From Pyramidobacter piscolens W5455 (lineage in GTDB: Bacteria > Synergistota > Synergistia > Synergistales > Dethiosulfovibrionaceae): a stretch of 64,000 nucleotides of DNA. Each line of letters begins with the position of its first letter. Within the stretch, counting starts at the first letter, position 1. The notes below the pieces were generated by a model that saw only the letters and a program-made list of their open reading frames with translations, had not been told where the DNA came from and ran no database searches. Positions 26,680 through 35,407 of this stretch are shown here, in pieces. The DNA lies in NCBI RefSeq assembly GCF_000177335.1, contig NZ_ADFP01000079.1, positions 1 through 64,000 of the forward strand. The letters run 5' to 3'. A program made the translations under genes and the position numbers.

Positions 26680-27237
26680 ATGAAGAAATTTACGCTTGCG
26701 GCGCTTCTTTGCGCCAGCTTTCTCGCTTTCGGCGCGGCTGCCTTTGCCGAACAGCCGGCGCTTCCCACGGTGCAGCAGCCTGTCCTTTTGACCCCCTTTG
26801 GCCAGAGTCAGGACGCCAACGCCGTGAAGCTGATGACGAAAAAGTATCAGGTCGACTACGAGATGGCGGTTTTTGCCAAAGACGTTGACTGGACGAAGTA
26901 CAAGACGCTGTTTGTGGTTCTCGGCGGCAGCGGCAAGGGGCTTGGCGCCGCCGGTCTGGACATTCCTTCCGAGCTGGCCCGCTGCACCGAGCTCATCGCC
27001 GAAGCCAAGAAGAACAACGCGTACGTCGTGGCGCTCCACATCGGCGGCCCCGACCGCCGCGGTCCGAATTCGGCGCCTTTCCTGACTTTCGCCGGCGACG
27101 CCAACTTCATGATCGTTCGTGAGGACGGCAATGCTGATGGTTACTTTACCAACCTCAGCACTGAGAAGAACGTTCCCATGTACACGATTCAGAAGACCGG
27201 CGATCTTCGCAAGATCATGCCGGAGATGCTCAAGTAA
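26680..27237 (+). CDS. Small exported protein (DUF6305-like) paired with ggt
   Basis: 185 residues from ATG 26680, after AAAGGAG (26661-26667). Signal peptide ending near AAAFAEQ. The mature part has a Rossmann-like pattern: KTLFVVLGGSGKGLGAAGLD, ELIAEAKKNNAYVVALHIGG, PDRRGPNS. This resembles the DUF6305 family, known to me by name only. It follows ggt by 52 bases and is closed by a terminator, so the two form a dicistronic unit; it may bind or shuttle the ggt product. Function unproven. Confidence 0.75.
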   Translation: MKKFTLAALLCASFLAFGAAAFAEQPALPTVQQPVLLTPFGQSQDANAVKLMTKKYQVDYEMAVFAKDVDWTKYKTLFVVLGGSGKGLGAAGLDIPSELARCTELIAEAKKNNAYVVALHIGGPDRRGPNSAPFLTFAGDANFMIVREDGNADGYFTNLSTEKNVPMYTIQKTGDLRKIMPEMLK

Positions 27238-27256
27238 TTCAGAAGCATAGAATCTG

Positions 27257-27303
27257 AACGTCATGACTCATTCTTCTTCCGTGGGAGTGAGTCATGACGT
27301 TTT
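27257..27303 (+). terminator. Terminator after the ggt unit
   Basis: 14-bp stem AACGTCATGACTCA / TGAGTCATGACGTT (27257-27270, 27288-27301) followed by TTTT. The next 205 bases to 27508 hold nothing I recognise. Confidence 0.9.
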
Positions 27304-27508
27304 AACGGGGCAGACGCGGATTTTTCGAGCGTTGTTGGAGAACGGTCCCGCTCTTTTTCGGCTTTTTTGCCGACACGACGCTGGAGATTACGCATTGCGC
27401 AGCCCGTCATCCTGTCCGAGTGCGGCACTGTGCGAATTCTTCTCTCTTGTGTAGGAAATACGCAAGGGAAGCGGAGGACTGCAAAAAATTTCAAGGAGAC
27501 TTCAGACG

Positions 27509-29236
27509 ATGATCAATCATGATACTTCCCGCACATGGGATACGATCAAGCGCGATACCGACGAGCGTCTTGCCGCGGCGGCGAAGATCGTCGGCAGCGG
27601 CAAGGTCGTCAGGGCGGAGGATGCCGTGGCTCTGCTCGAAGCGGTTATCCGCCCTTTTGACCGCGTCAACATCGAAGGCGACAATCAGAAGCAGGCTGAT
27701 TTTCTGGCCCAATGCCTGTGTGCCGTCGATCCTGCCAAAGTGCATGGTCTGCACATGGTGCAGTCGGTCCTGACGCTGCCCGAACACCTCGACGTGTTCG
27801 AAAAGGGCATCGCCAAGAAACTCGATTTTTCGTTCTCCGGGCCTCAGTCCGGCCGCATCGCCGAGCTGCTCGGCGCCGGCAAGCTCGATCTCGGGGCCAT
27901 TCACACCTATCTTGAACTTTACGGCCGCTATTTCCTCGATCTGACGCCCCGCGTGGCGCTGGTCGTGGCCGATGCCGCCGATCGAGAGGGCAATCTCTAC
28001 ACCGGTTTCAGCACCGAGGATACGCCGACGATCGTCGAGGCCACCAAGTTCCGCCAGGGGATCGTCGTCGTCCAGGTCAACGAGATCGTGGACAAGTTGC
28101 CTCGCGTGGACATTCCCGCCGATTTCGTCGATTTCATCGTCACGTCGCCCCGGCCGTTCTACATCGAGCCGCTGTTCACTCGCGATCCCGCCAAGATCTC
28201 CGACGCCCGCGTGCTGACGGCGATGATGACCATCAAGGGCATTTACGCCGAGTACGGCATCCAGAACCTGAACCACGGCGTCGGCTACGACACCGCGGCC
28301 ATCGAACTGCTGCTGCCCACGTACGGCGAGGAACTGGGGCTGAAGGGCAAGATCTGTTCCAACTGGATCCTCAATCCGCATCCGACGCTGATTCCCGCCA
28401 TCGAGTCGGGCTGGGTCAAGTCGGTCCACAGTTTCGGCGGCGAACTGGGCATGGAACGCTATGTGGCGGCCCGCCCCGACGTGTTCTTCATCGGCCCCGA
28501 CGGTTCGATGCGGTCGAACCGCTGCATGTCGCAGGTCGCCGGCCATTACGCCATCGATGCGTTCGTCGGCGCGACGCTGCAGATCGATCCTTACGGCAAC
28601 AGCAGCACGGCCACGGCGACGAAGGTCGCCGGTTTCGGCGGCGCGCCCAACATGGGCTGCGATTCACGCGGCCGTCGTCACTCGACGGCGGCATGGCTCA
28701 AGGCGGGGGCCGAAGTCGGCGCCCAGGCCGCTGCCATCGGCCCCGATCTGCACCGCGGCCGCCGCCTGGTCGTGCAGATTCTGAACACGGTCGCCAAGAT
28801 CAGGGACACGAAGAATCCCGGCCAGTTCAAGGAGATCCCCGCGTTCGTGGAGCATCTTGACGCCGAGAAACTGATGAAAAACGCCAACCTACCCATCGAG
28901 CCCGTCATGATTTATGGCGACGATCTCACTCACATCGTCACCGAGCAGGGCATCGCGTATCTGCACCGCTGCCGCGATATCGAAGAACGCCGGGCCGCCA
29001 TCCGCAGCGTCGCCGGCAAAACTCCCGTGGGGTTGCAGGGCAGCGAGGAAGAGCGCCGCCGGATGCGCGAGCTCGGCATCGTCAAAACGCCCGCCGATCT
29101 TGGCATCGACGTAGCCACGGCGACCCGCGACCGACTGGCTGCCAAGAACATCATGGAGCTGGTGGAGTGGTCCGGCGGGCTCTACGATCCGCCCGCAAAG
29201 TTCCTGCCCAGGAAAGAGGATCCATCCCGTCAGTGA
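27509..29236 (+). CDS. mdcA: Malonate decarboxylase alpha subunit-like acyl-carrier transferase
   Basis: 575 residues, closely following MdcA along its length: AEDAVALLEAVIRPFDRVNIEGDNQKQADFLAQ region, LHMVQSVLTLPEHLDVFEKG, SFSGPQSGRIAELL, GAIHTYLELYGRYFLDLTPR, NLYTGFSTEDTPTIVEATKF, STATATKVAGFGGAPNMG and DLTHIVTEQGIAYLHRCRD. MdcA exchanges acetyl for malonyl on the carrier protein MdcC. None of mdcC, mdcD, mdcE, mdcG or mdcB is nearby; downstream genes are a TRAP permease and an M14 hydrolase. It may serve as a stand-alone CoA or acyl transferase, or work with subunits encoded elsewhere. AAGGAGA precedes the ATG. Confidence 0.88.
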   Translation: MINHDTSRTWDTIKRDTDERLAAAAKIVGSGKVVRAEDAVALLEAVIRPFDRVNIEGDNQKQADFLAQCLCAVDPAKVHGLHMVQSVLTLPEHLDVFEKGIAKKLDFSFSGPQSGRIAELLGAGKLDLGAIHTYLELYGRYFLDLTPRVALVVADAADREGNLYTGFSTEDTPTIVEATKFRQGIVVVQVNEIVDKLPRVDIPADFVDFIVTSPRPFYIEPLFTRDPAKISDARVLTAMMTIKGIYAEYGIQNLNHGVGYDTAAIELLLPTYGEELGLKGKICSNWILNPHPTLIPAIESGWVKSVHSFGGELGMERYVAARPDVFFIGPDGSMRSNRCMSQVAGHYAIDAFVGATLQIDPYGNSSTATATKVAGFGGAPNMGCDSRGRRHSTAAWLKAGAEVGAQAAAIGPDLHRGRRLVVQILNTVAKIRDTKNPGQFKEIPAFVEHLDAEKLMKNANLPIEPVMIYGDDLTHIVTEQGIAYLHRCRDIEERRAAIRSVAGKTPVGLQGSEEERRRMRELGIVKTPADLGIDVATATRDRLAAKNIMELVEWSGGLYDPPAKFLPRKEDPSRQ

Positions 29237-29372
29237 ATAACGGTCTGCCGTCGTTCCGTCCGCGGTCGCGGACGGAACGCGGCGGACGGTTCGAAGTTCC
29301 GCGCGTGAGAGTGCTGCCGTGGGGCAGCGAAGCCGAAGTCACAGTTTTACCTTTCTGGAGGTACGAAAGAGA

Positions 29373-30737
29373 ATGACCAATTCGTTAATCGTTTTGGGCG
29401 TCATGCTGGCGATCCTGGTGGCAGGTTCGTTCATGCGTAAGATCCCCGTCGCCGTTCTGCTGGTCGTCGCGTCGATCGCGGGGGCCGTCGTCGGCGGCAT
29501 GACCGATCCCCTTCTGAAACGCGATTACTTCACGTCCATCGCCAGCATATTCGTCGGCAACAGCGAGACCGTGCCGTCGCTGCTGAGGCATTTCATGGAA
29601 GGTTCCATGCTGTTCCTCAACCTGATGTTGACGGTGGCGGCCGGCATGCTCTTCATGAGCATCCTCAAGGAGAACGGCGCCCTGAATCTGCTGACCCGCG
29701 AGATCGTCGGCGGTTTCCACAAATCGCCCACGCTTCTGCTGATCCTGATCATGATCCTGATCATGCTGCCGGCCATGCTCACCGGTTCGGCCCCCGCGTC
29801 GGTCCTCAGCACCGGCGTGCTCGTGCTGCCCATTCTTTTGGAGATCGGCGTCTCGCGCGATGACGCCGCGGCGATCATCGCTCTCGGCTCACTGTTCGGC
29901 ATGGTGGCGCCGCCCGTCAATGTGCCCGCTATGCTGATCGGCACGGGCGTCTACATGCCTTACGAGGGGTTTGCGATCCCGCTGCTGATTTTGACGCTGC
30001 CGTTGGCCGTCTTCTCGGTGCTGTACATCGCTCGCCGCTCGGTCAGCACGGTCGACAAGGAAGCCGTTCTCGCGAAGATTCCCGGCGATCCCGCGGTGAA
30101 GGGATTCCTGCCTCAGTTCCCGCTGGTGTTCCTGATCGGTTACATGATCGTCAAGAGTTATTATCCACAGATCGACCCCGGCACGCCGCTGGTGTTCTGC
30201 ATGGGCATCGTCATGGCGCTGCTGTGCAGCAAAAAGAAGATCAATTTCTGGAAGGTGTCCGTCCAGTCCATGTCCGAGTCCGTCGAGGTCATGGCGCTCT
30301 TTGCCGCCGTCGGCATGATGATTCAGATCATGGGTCTGACCGGCGCCCGCGGCGCTACGGTGCTCGGCGCTCTTGGACTGAAGGGGCCGCTGCTTTATCT
30401 GTCCATCGCGGTCGTCGCGCCCATCGTCGGCGGTCTGCTGATGCCCTTCGGCTGTGCCGGCGTGCTCGGCATCCCTCTGATCATGGCCTTCACGAACAAG
30501 AACGCGATCTGGGTCACCTCCGCCCTGACTCTGATCATGTGCGTAGGCGCGCTGCTGCCGCCGACTTCCGTTTCCGCGCAGTTTGCCGCTCGCGCCGTAG
30601 GGCTTGAGAATCAGGGCAAGATGCTCAAAAAATGCGTTCTCCCCGCCGTCCTGTCGCTGATTCTCAGCGTTGTCGTCATGGTCTATGCCAACGAGATCGT
30701 GGTCTTCCTGCGCGGTCTGGGCATTCCCCTGAAGTAA
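29373..30737 (+). CDS. TRAP-type (DctM-like) large permease
   Basis: 454 residues from ATG 29373, preceded by GGAGG; an upstream in-frame ATG lacks a site. Polytopic membrane protein of DctM pattern: MLTGSAPASVLSTGVLVLPI, ALGSLFGMVAPPVNVPAMLIG and the matching second-half LLMPFGCAGVLGIPLIMAF. No DctP or DctQ-length partner is present. The next gene is a 54-residue membrane protein that might stand in for DctQ. The substrate is probably an N-acyl amino acid or dicarboxylate processed by the neighbours. Confidence 0.82.
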   Translation: MTNSLIVLGVMLAILVAGSFMRKIPVAVLLVVASIAGAVVGGMTDPLLKRDYFTSIASIFVGNSETVPSLLRHFMEGSMLFLNLMLTVAAGMLFMSILKENGALNLLTREIVGGFHKSPTLLLILIMILIMLPAMLTGSAPASVLSTGVLVLPILLEIGVSRDDAAAIIALGSLFGMVAPPVNVPAMLIGTGVYMPYEGFAIPLLILTLPLAVFSVLYIARRSVSTVDKEAVLAKIPGDPAVKGFLPQFPLVFLIGYMIVKSYYPQIDPGTPLVFCMGIVMALLCSKKKINFWKVSVQSMSESVEVMALFAAVGMMIQIMGLTGARGATVLGALGLKGPLLYLSIAVVAPIVGGLLMPFGCAGVLGIPLIMAFTNKNAIWVTSALTLIMCVGALLPPTSVSAQFAARAVGLENQGKMLKKCVLPAVLSLILSVVVMVYANEIVVFLRGLGIPLK

Positions 30738-30755
30738 GAGAGGAGTCTTCTCACT

Positions 30756-30920
30756 ATGGCAATCCAGTACATTATCATGAAGTACGCCTACCTGGTCATG
30801 GTCGCCTTCTTCTCGGCGCTGTTCATCTATAACCTGTTCACCCAGAAGAGCCTTGCCAAGCAGATCGGCTGCGCCATCCTCCTTATTCCTTTCCTTCTGC
30901 GTCTGTTTCTGCTTCACTGA
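30756..30920 (+). CDS. 54-residue membrane protein in the permease operon
   Basis: ATG 30756 follows AGAGGAG. The product starts MAIQYIIMKYAYLVMVAFFS and has two hydrophobic segments (about 6-26 and 36-53) around a short polar loop (NLFTQKSLAKQ). It is 18 bases after the permease stop and 24 before the M14 gene, so it is part of the operon and under selection as a gene. No family recognised; it could be a minimal accessory subunit of the permease. Confidence 0.7.
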   Translation: MAIQYIIMKYAYLVMVAFFSALFIYNLFTQKSLAKQIGCAILLIPFLLRLFLLH

Positions 30921-30944
30921 TCGGTTCAAGAGGGAGAATGAAAA

Positions 30945-32261
30945 ATGTCTGAAAACAATTCTGCGAAAAAAGGCTGCGGCAATTTCCTCACCGGACTGAT
31001 CCTGGCGGCCGCACTCGGCGCCGGAATCTTCACCGTCGGCAAGGAATTCCGCTATCAGTTCAACGTCGAGCCCATTTACAAGGGTCCCGGCGTCACCGAC
31101 GTGAAGATGCTGAGCGATTACAATCCCTTCCTGAAGGGGACCAACGGCGACTCCAAGGTTTACGTCCTTGACAGCGGCAAGCCCGGCGGGAATTTCATCA
31201 TCATGGGCGGCACGCATCCTACCGAGCCCGGCGGACTGCTGGCGGCCATTCTCTTCGTCGAGAACGCCGTGGTCACCGAGGGCAAGATCATGGTGGTGCC
31301 TCACTCCAACAACTCCGGCTTCAGCACCTGCGAGCCCGGTCTCGGTCATGTGCCTTATTTCCACATCGCCACGCCCAGCGGCAAGGTCCGCTATTTCCGC
31401 TACGGCAACCGCGGTTCCAACCCCGTCGATCAGTTCCCCGACCCCGACATGTACCTGCATTATCCCTCGGGGCAGAATCTGGCCGCCGACGAGATCCGCA
31501 ACCTTGACCGCGCCCATCCCGGCAATCCTCACGGCCTGCTGACCCAGCAGATCGCCTACGCTTTCAACCGCATGTGCTGGGACGAGGGCGCCGACATGAT
31601 CATCGACCATCACGAGGCTCCGCCCGAAAAGCCCCTGGTCAACGCCATCTGCGTGCACCAGAAAGGCATCGACCTGACCTCCGAGATGGCGCTGATGCTC
31701 GAGGAGCAGAACATCAGGATGCGCGTCGAGATCTCGCCCATCCCGCTGCACGGATTTTCGCACCGCGAGCTCGGCGACTACACGCCCGCCATCGCTTTCC
31801 TGTCGGAGACGCCCAACCCCAGCCAAGGTTCCGCCCGCGGCGTCACCTATGAAGAGCTGATCATCGACGGCAAGGACGAAGTGTACCGCCATCTGCTCGA
31901 GGACAAGCTGCTAAAGGTCGACTACAAGAGCGAGGGCGTCACTCTGAACGAGCGCACCGGCCGCAACGTGGCCACCGATCTGTCTCTGGCGGAGATCTAC
32001 TCCGACCTGGGCGAAGACGCCCGCAACGAGTACGGCGGTTATCCCAAGAACCTCGGCGAGCTGAAGCCCGACGCGGCGCTGAAGATCGACGACGCCACGG
32101 CGCAGCGGATGCTGGCGAAAGGCCCCGAAGGCGAGCGCAAGATCGTGATCATCAACATGCCTTCCTACGAAGATATCATGCGAAACGGCATCGGCCGCTA
32201 TCTGCGCGACGCCGACGCCACGGCCGAAGAAATCGAAGCCGCCAAGAAAGCTGCCGACTAG
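30945..32261 (+). CDS. Membrane-anchored succinylglutamate desuccinylase/aspartoacylase-like M14 hydrolase
   Basis: 438 residues. A hydrophobic anchor (about residues 14-32) precedes an AstE/AspA-type zinc carboxypeptidase fold. Zinc ligands His91 and Glu94 lie in GGTHPTEPGG; the third histidine is probably in MIIDHHEAPPEK, and the late Glu in AFLSETPNPSQG has the catalytic position. It would remove an acyl or aminoacyl group from an amino acid outside the cytoplasmic membrane or at its surface. It ends the mdcA-permease operon, where it could prepare or process the transported compound. Confidence 0.82.
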   Translation: MSENNSAKKGCGNFLTGLILAAALGAGIFTVGKEFRYQFNVEPIYKGPGVTDVKMLSDYNPFLKGTNGDSKVYVLDSGKPGGNFIIMGGTHPTEPGGLLAAILFVENAVVTEGKIMVVPHSNNSGFSTCEPGLGHVPYFHIATPSGKVRYFRYGNRGSNPVDQFPDPDMYLHYPSGQNLAADEIRNLDRAHPGNPHGLLTQQIAYAFNRMCWDEGADMIIDHHEAPPEKPLVNAICVHQKGIDLTSEMALMLEEQNIRMRVEISPIPLHGFSHRELGDYTPAIAFLSETPNPSQGSARGVTYEELIIDGKDEVYRHLLEDKLLKVDYKSEGVTLNERTGRNVATDLSLAEIYSDLGEDARNEYGGYPKNLGELKPDAALKIDDATAQRMLAKGPEGERKIVIINMPSYEDIMRNGIGRYLRDADATAEEIEAAKKAAD

Positions 32262-32286
32262 ACGACTTTTGTCCTGAGAAAATCGA

Positions 32287-32320
32287 AGTCCCGAATCTGG
32301 CACAGATTCGGGACTTTTTG
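32287..32320 (+). terminator. Terminator of the mdcA operon
   Basis: 12-bp stem AGTCCCGAATCT / AGATTCGGGACT with a 5-base loop and a T5 run. The remaining 200 bases to the ogt stop hold no recognised feature. Confidence 0.93.
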
Positions 32321-32523
32321 CAAGGCCGCGAACGTGAGAGGGCGCGATTCCTCCCGAATGACATTGCGGGACCCCGTCATGCCGAAGGTGTCTTTTCAAA
32401 AAGCCGCGCCGCGTTCTCCTTTTGCCAGGAAAGCGCGGCGCGATCTTTTGCCGTTCCGCGCGGAACAGCAATAAAGTAAAGTCAGCCGTTGGCGGCGTTT
32501 TTCGAATTTTGACGGACCGCTTT

Positions 32524-33057
32524 TTACAGTGCCGTTCCCGTTTTGGGGACGAAGAAGCGGCTCAGGTCGACGCCTTCGAGGCGCAGCAGGGCCTGCTTTC
32601 TGGCGATGCCTCCGGCGTAGCCGGTCAGGCTGCCGCCAGTGCCGACGACGCGGTGGCAGGGCACGATGACGGAGATGGGATTGTGGGCGACCGCGCCGCC
32701 GACGGCCTGCGCCGACATGCGGCTGAGCCCGCGCTCCGCGGCGATCTGGCGGGTGATGTCGCCGTAAGTCGTCACGGATCCGCGGGGAATAGCCAGCAGC
32801 GCGTCCCACACGGCCAGGCGGAAATCGCTGCCGTGCAGGGCAAGCGGCGGGACGGGGCCGGGGTTTTGTCCCGCGAAATACGTGTCCAGCCACGCCGCCG
32901 TTTCGGCGAACACGGGCAGGTCGCCCTCGGCGCGCCGTTCCGTCAGCGTGCGGGCGAAATGTTTCTGTCCCTCGAACCACAGCCCCGTCAGCGCCGCGCC
33001 GTCGGCGGCCATGAGCATTCTGCCGAGCGGCGAATCGTAATATTTTGTGTACGTCAT
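32524..33057 (-). CDS. ogt: Methylated-DNA-[protein]-cysteine S-methyltransferase
   Basis: 177 residues from ATG 33057, which lies 7 bases after AGGAGG; a TTG two codons upstream is a worse start. Repairs O6-alkylguanine by transferring the alkyl group to its own cysteine. The active site IVPCHRVVG and the HTH segment PRGSVTTYGDI are present, with helix RMSAQAVGGAVAHNP. Starts 2 bases after alkA stops, so both are translated from one message as a paired alkylation-repair unit. Confidence 0.95.
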   Translation of the reverse strand: MTYTKYYDSPLGRMLMAADGAALTGLWFEGQKHFARTLTERRAEGDLPVFAETAAWLDTYFAGQNPGPVPPLALHGSDFRLAVWDALLAIPRGSVTTYGDITRQIAAERGLSRMSAQAVGGAVAHNPISVIVPCHRVVGTGGSLTGYAGGIARKQALLRLEGVDLSRFFVPKTGTAL

Positions 33058-33059
33058 TT

Positions 33060-33743
33060 TCAATCCTCCTGATTCTTTGTGTGGGAGCGTTCCCTTTTCT
33101 TCGCCGCGGCGGGATCGCTCAGATCCGCAATCGCGCCGCCGGCGACCGCCCAGAGGTACAGGCTGGCCACGCTGCCGCAGGGCGAAAAGCGGCGCCGGTA
33201 GCGCTCGAAGCGTTCGCGACCGATCTCCCGGTGGCGGTAGACCATGCGGAGCCCGCGCCGGACGGCGAGGTCGCCGAAGCTGAAAATATCCAGGCGCTGC
33301 AGGCCGAACAGCAGGATCATTTCCGCCGTCCAGACGCCGATGCCTTTCAGCGACGACAACGCCGCGATCGCCTCAGCGTCGGGCATCCGTTCCACGGCGT
33401 CCAGATCGAAAGCGCCCGAACGCACTCTTGCGGCGAAGTCGGCGATGTACTCGGCCTTTTTGAAAGTCATGCCCAGCGCTTGCAGCGCGCCGGCGCCCGC
33501 CGCGAGGACGGTGCGCTCGTTCACCTCGCCGAGCGCGCCTCTCATCCGCGCCCACACGGTCTGCTGAGCCTTCGTGGAGATCTGCTGGCCGACGATGTGG
33601 CGCGCCGCGGACGAGAACAGGTCGCCGTCGACGGGGCGGCGGATGGGGCCGATCCGGTCGATGATCTGCGACAGTCTTTTGTCCCTCGATTTGAGATAGT
33701 CCGTTTCTTTTTCGCCGTAGCGGAAATACGCCGCGCCGCTCAT
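33060..33743 (-). CDS. alkA: DNA-3-methyladenine glycosylase II (AlkA, HhH-GPD)
   Basis: 227 residues. Base-excision glycosylase with helix-hairpin-helix ALSSLKGIGVWTAEMILLF and the catalytic Asp in IFSFGDLAVRRGLR; IVGQQISTKAQQTVW is the family N-terminal helix. The E. coli AlkA N-terminal domain is missing, as is usual in the short bacterial forms. The ATG overlaps the stop of a 28-codon upstream frame (ATGA) and has only a weak ribosome site of its own, so its translation may be coupled to that leader. Confidence 0.93.
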   Translation of the reverse strand: MSGAAYFRYGEKETDYLKSRDKRLSQIIDRIGPIRRPVDGDLFSSAARHIVGQQISTKAQQTVWARMRGALGEVNERTVLAAGAGALQALGMTFKKAEYIADFAARVRSGAFDLDAVERMPDAEAIAALSSLKGIGVWTAEMILLFGLQRLDIFSFGDLAVRRGLRMVYRHREIGRERFERYRRRFSPCGSVASLYLWAVAGGAIADLSDPAAAKKRERSHTKNQED

Positions 33744-33826
33744 CGTTTTCCCGAGCCCCCGCGCGCATGCCGTCCGCCCCGAGGCGAATGTGGCGGGGCG
33801 GTTTCATGCCGATGTCCTGAGATCAT
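33740..33826 (-). CDS. 28-codon leader ORF coupled to alkA
   Basis: ATG at 33826 follows GGAGGGAG. The frame reads MISGHRHETAPP and ends in GGSGKR, with its TGA overlapping the alkA ATG. A -10-like TATAAT (minus strand 33882-33877) lies upstream. The peptide is basic and of low complexity; its role, if any, is to couple or regulate alkA translation. Confidence 0.4.
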   Translation of the reverse strand: MISGHRHETAPPHSPRGGRHARGGSGKR

Positions 33827-33938
33827 GTTCTCTCTCCCTCCGCGTCGTGCCGGCGCAGAAAATTTTTCTCACCGATATTATACCGTCAATTGCCTTTGCG
33901 GCGCGTCGATCCCGGCGTGTCTTGCCGGCGGCGCTCCA

Positions 33939-33990
33939 TTGACACGCCGCCGTTCGGGGTGTTATGATAACATTGTTAGATGGATCTAAC
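33939..33990 (+). promoter_or_regulatory. Promoter with two palindromes, one DtxR-like
   Basis: TTGACA (33939-33944), an 18-base spacer and TATGAT (33963-33968) form a clear promoter. GTTATGATAAC (33961-33971) overlaps the -10. GTTAGATGGATCTAAC (33975-33990) is a perfect 7+7 palindrome of the form TTAG-N6-CTAA, the core of DtxR/IdeR operators, sitting at the expected start of transcription. Confidence 0.75.
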
Positions 33991-34013
33991 CAAGGCAACC
34001 AAGGAGGCTGAAC

Positions 34014-35291
34014 ATGTTGAAGAGCAGACTGACGGCGGCAATCGCCGTGCTGGCACTGGCGGCGTGCGGGGCAGGGAGCGCCGAGAGCGCGCAGGTTTAC
34101 GTGCTGATGAACGTTCCCTACAACGATTTTTACAAGGCGGAACTGACGAAAAACGCCGTGCCGGTGGATGCGGTCACCTCGGCGACCGTCGCCAAGGCGA
34201 AAAACGCAAACCTGGTCGGAGGCACCTACCACACCGGCGACGACAAAGCGCTGGTCATCGAAGGCGTGACGTTCCCCGTCAAGACCGACGAGGCGGCGCT
34301 GAAGGGATTTGTCCACGCCGCTTCGGCCGACGAACTTTTCGCGCTCGGCAGCTACGCCTGGACTGAACTGGCGCAGGAGCCCGCGTTTTTCAAGGAAATG
34401 AGCGTATCCGACGGCGCGCCCGCCTTCGGCAAGGTGCAGGGACTGCCGGAAGTGGCCGTCGCGAACGTGAAAGGCAGCGTCAGGACCATGACTCGGCGCG
34501 GCGACTACCAGATGAAGCTGGACGGCTTCGACACCGACCCCGAGAAAGAAACGCTGTACGGCGTGATCGTCCGCACGGCGCAGAACGATTACGGCATGCG
34601 CCGTCTGGAGAACATCTGGCGCGGCGGCCGCGAGCTGGGCTGGAACGTGGGCTACACCAAGTTCATCAAGGACGTCAACCCGACCTTCCCCGAGCACTAC
34701 AAGACCCTGATGGGCACGACGATCACCGGCCTGAGCTATATCACCGACAAGGCCGTCTACAACGTGGACGCGCAAGTTTACCTGCCCGTCCTCACCGGCT
34801 GCCGCCTGAAGGTGGAAAACGCCATGGCCGCGGCCGGCGGCACGGCGTTTGCGATCGAGGGCGAGCTGCCCAGGGATTACGTTCCCGCGTTCGACGTGCA
34901 TGCGCTTGACGGCGCTTCGGCCGCCGACGGCCGCATCGTTTGGTCCGCGCAGAACAATCCCGGCGAATACGAGGTGTACGTCAAGGACGAAAAAGGCGTG
35001 TACGAGACGCTGACGGCCGCGTTCGTGCTCTCGACCGACGCGCTGCCCGCCGCTTACGACGCGGAGGGCGGACGTCTTGTTCCCGTCGGCGGCGAAGAGG
35101 ATTTCAAAAACTATCTGCGCTGCGTCCGCGAGCTGACGATCGACGGCAAAGCGGTCAACCCGAAGAGAGCGAAGGTCATCGACGGCGAAGGCCGGCTCGA
35201 TCTTTCCGCGCCGCTCTTCAAGGAACGCAGCGCCGTAACCGTCCGCGCCGCCGGTTATCCCGACCTGAGCTTCGAGGCCGCGCGCCGCTAG
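34014..35291 (+). CDS. Tp47-like lipoprotein
   Basis: 425 residues; AAGGAGG precedes ATG 34014. Signal peptide with lipobox LALAAC (Cys18). The segment YVLMNVPYNDFYKAE followed by VDAVTSATVAKAKN and GGTYHTGDDK, and later GLSYITDKAVYNVDAQVYLP, recalls the family of secreted proteins related to Treponema Tp47 and annotated as Tp47-domain proteins. The role of these is unclear; some lie near metal or haem uptake genes. A DtxR-like box in the promoter suggests metal control here. Monocistronic. Confidence 0.7.
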   Translation: MLKSRLTAAIAVLALAACGAGSAESAQVYVLMNVPYNDFYKAELTKNAVPVDAVTSATVAKAKNANLVGGTYHTGDDKALVIEGVTFPVKTDEAALKGFVHAASADELFALGSYAWTELAQEPAFFKEMSVSDGAPAFGKVQGLPEVAVANVKGSVRTMTRRGDYQMKLDGFDTDPEKETLYGVIVRTAQNDYGMRRLENIWRGGRELGWNVGYTKFIKDVNPTFPEHYKTLMGTTITGLSYITDKAVYNVDAQVYLPVLTGCRLKVENAMAAAGGTAFAIEGELPRDYVPAFDVHALDGASAADGRIVWSAQNNPGEYEVYVKDEKGVYETLTAAFVLSTDALPAAYDAEGGRLVPVGGEEDFKNYLRCVRELTIDGKAVNPKRAKVIDGEGRLDLSAPLFKERSAVTVRAAGYPDLSFEAARR

Positions 35292-35321
35292 CCGCTTGTT
35301 CGCGCCCGGCGCGGCATGGAA

Positions 35322-35366
35322 AAGCCTCCGGAAATTCCGCAGGAACGCGGAAAATTCCGGAGGCTT
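35322..35366. terminator. Bidirectional terminator
   Basis: 12-bp stem AAGCCTCCGGAA / TTCCGGAGGCTT (35322-35333, 35355-35366) with an inner TCCG/CGGA helix, then CTTTATATATAT. Serves the lipoprotein gene and the convergent ZIP transporter gene. Confidence 0.88.
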
Positions 35367-35407
35367 CTTTATATATATAATCATGAGTTGTTCTTCAACC
35401 GCCGTTC

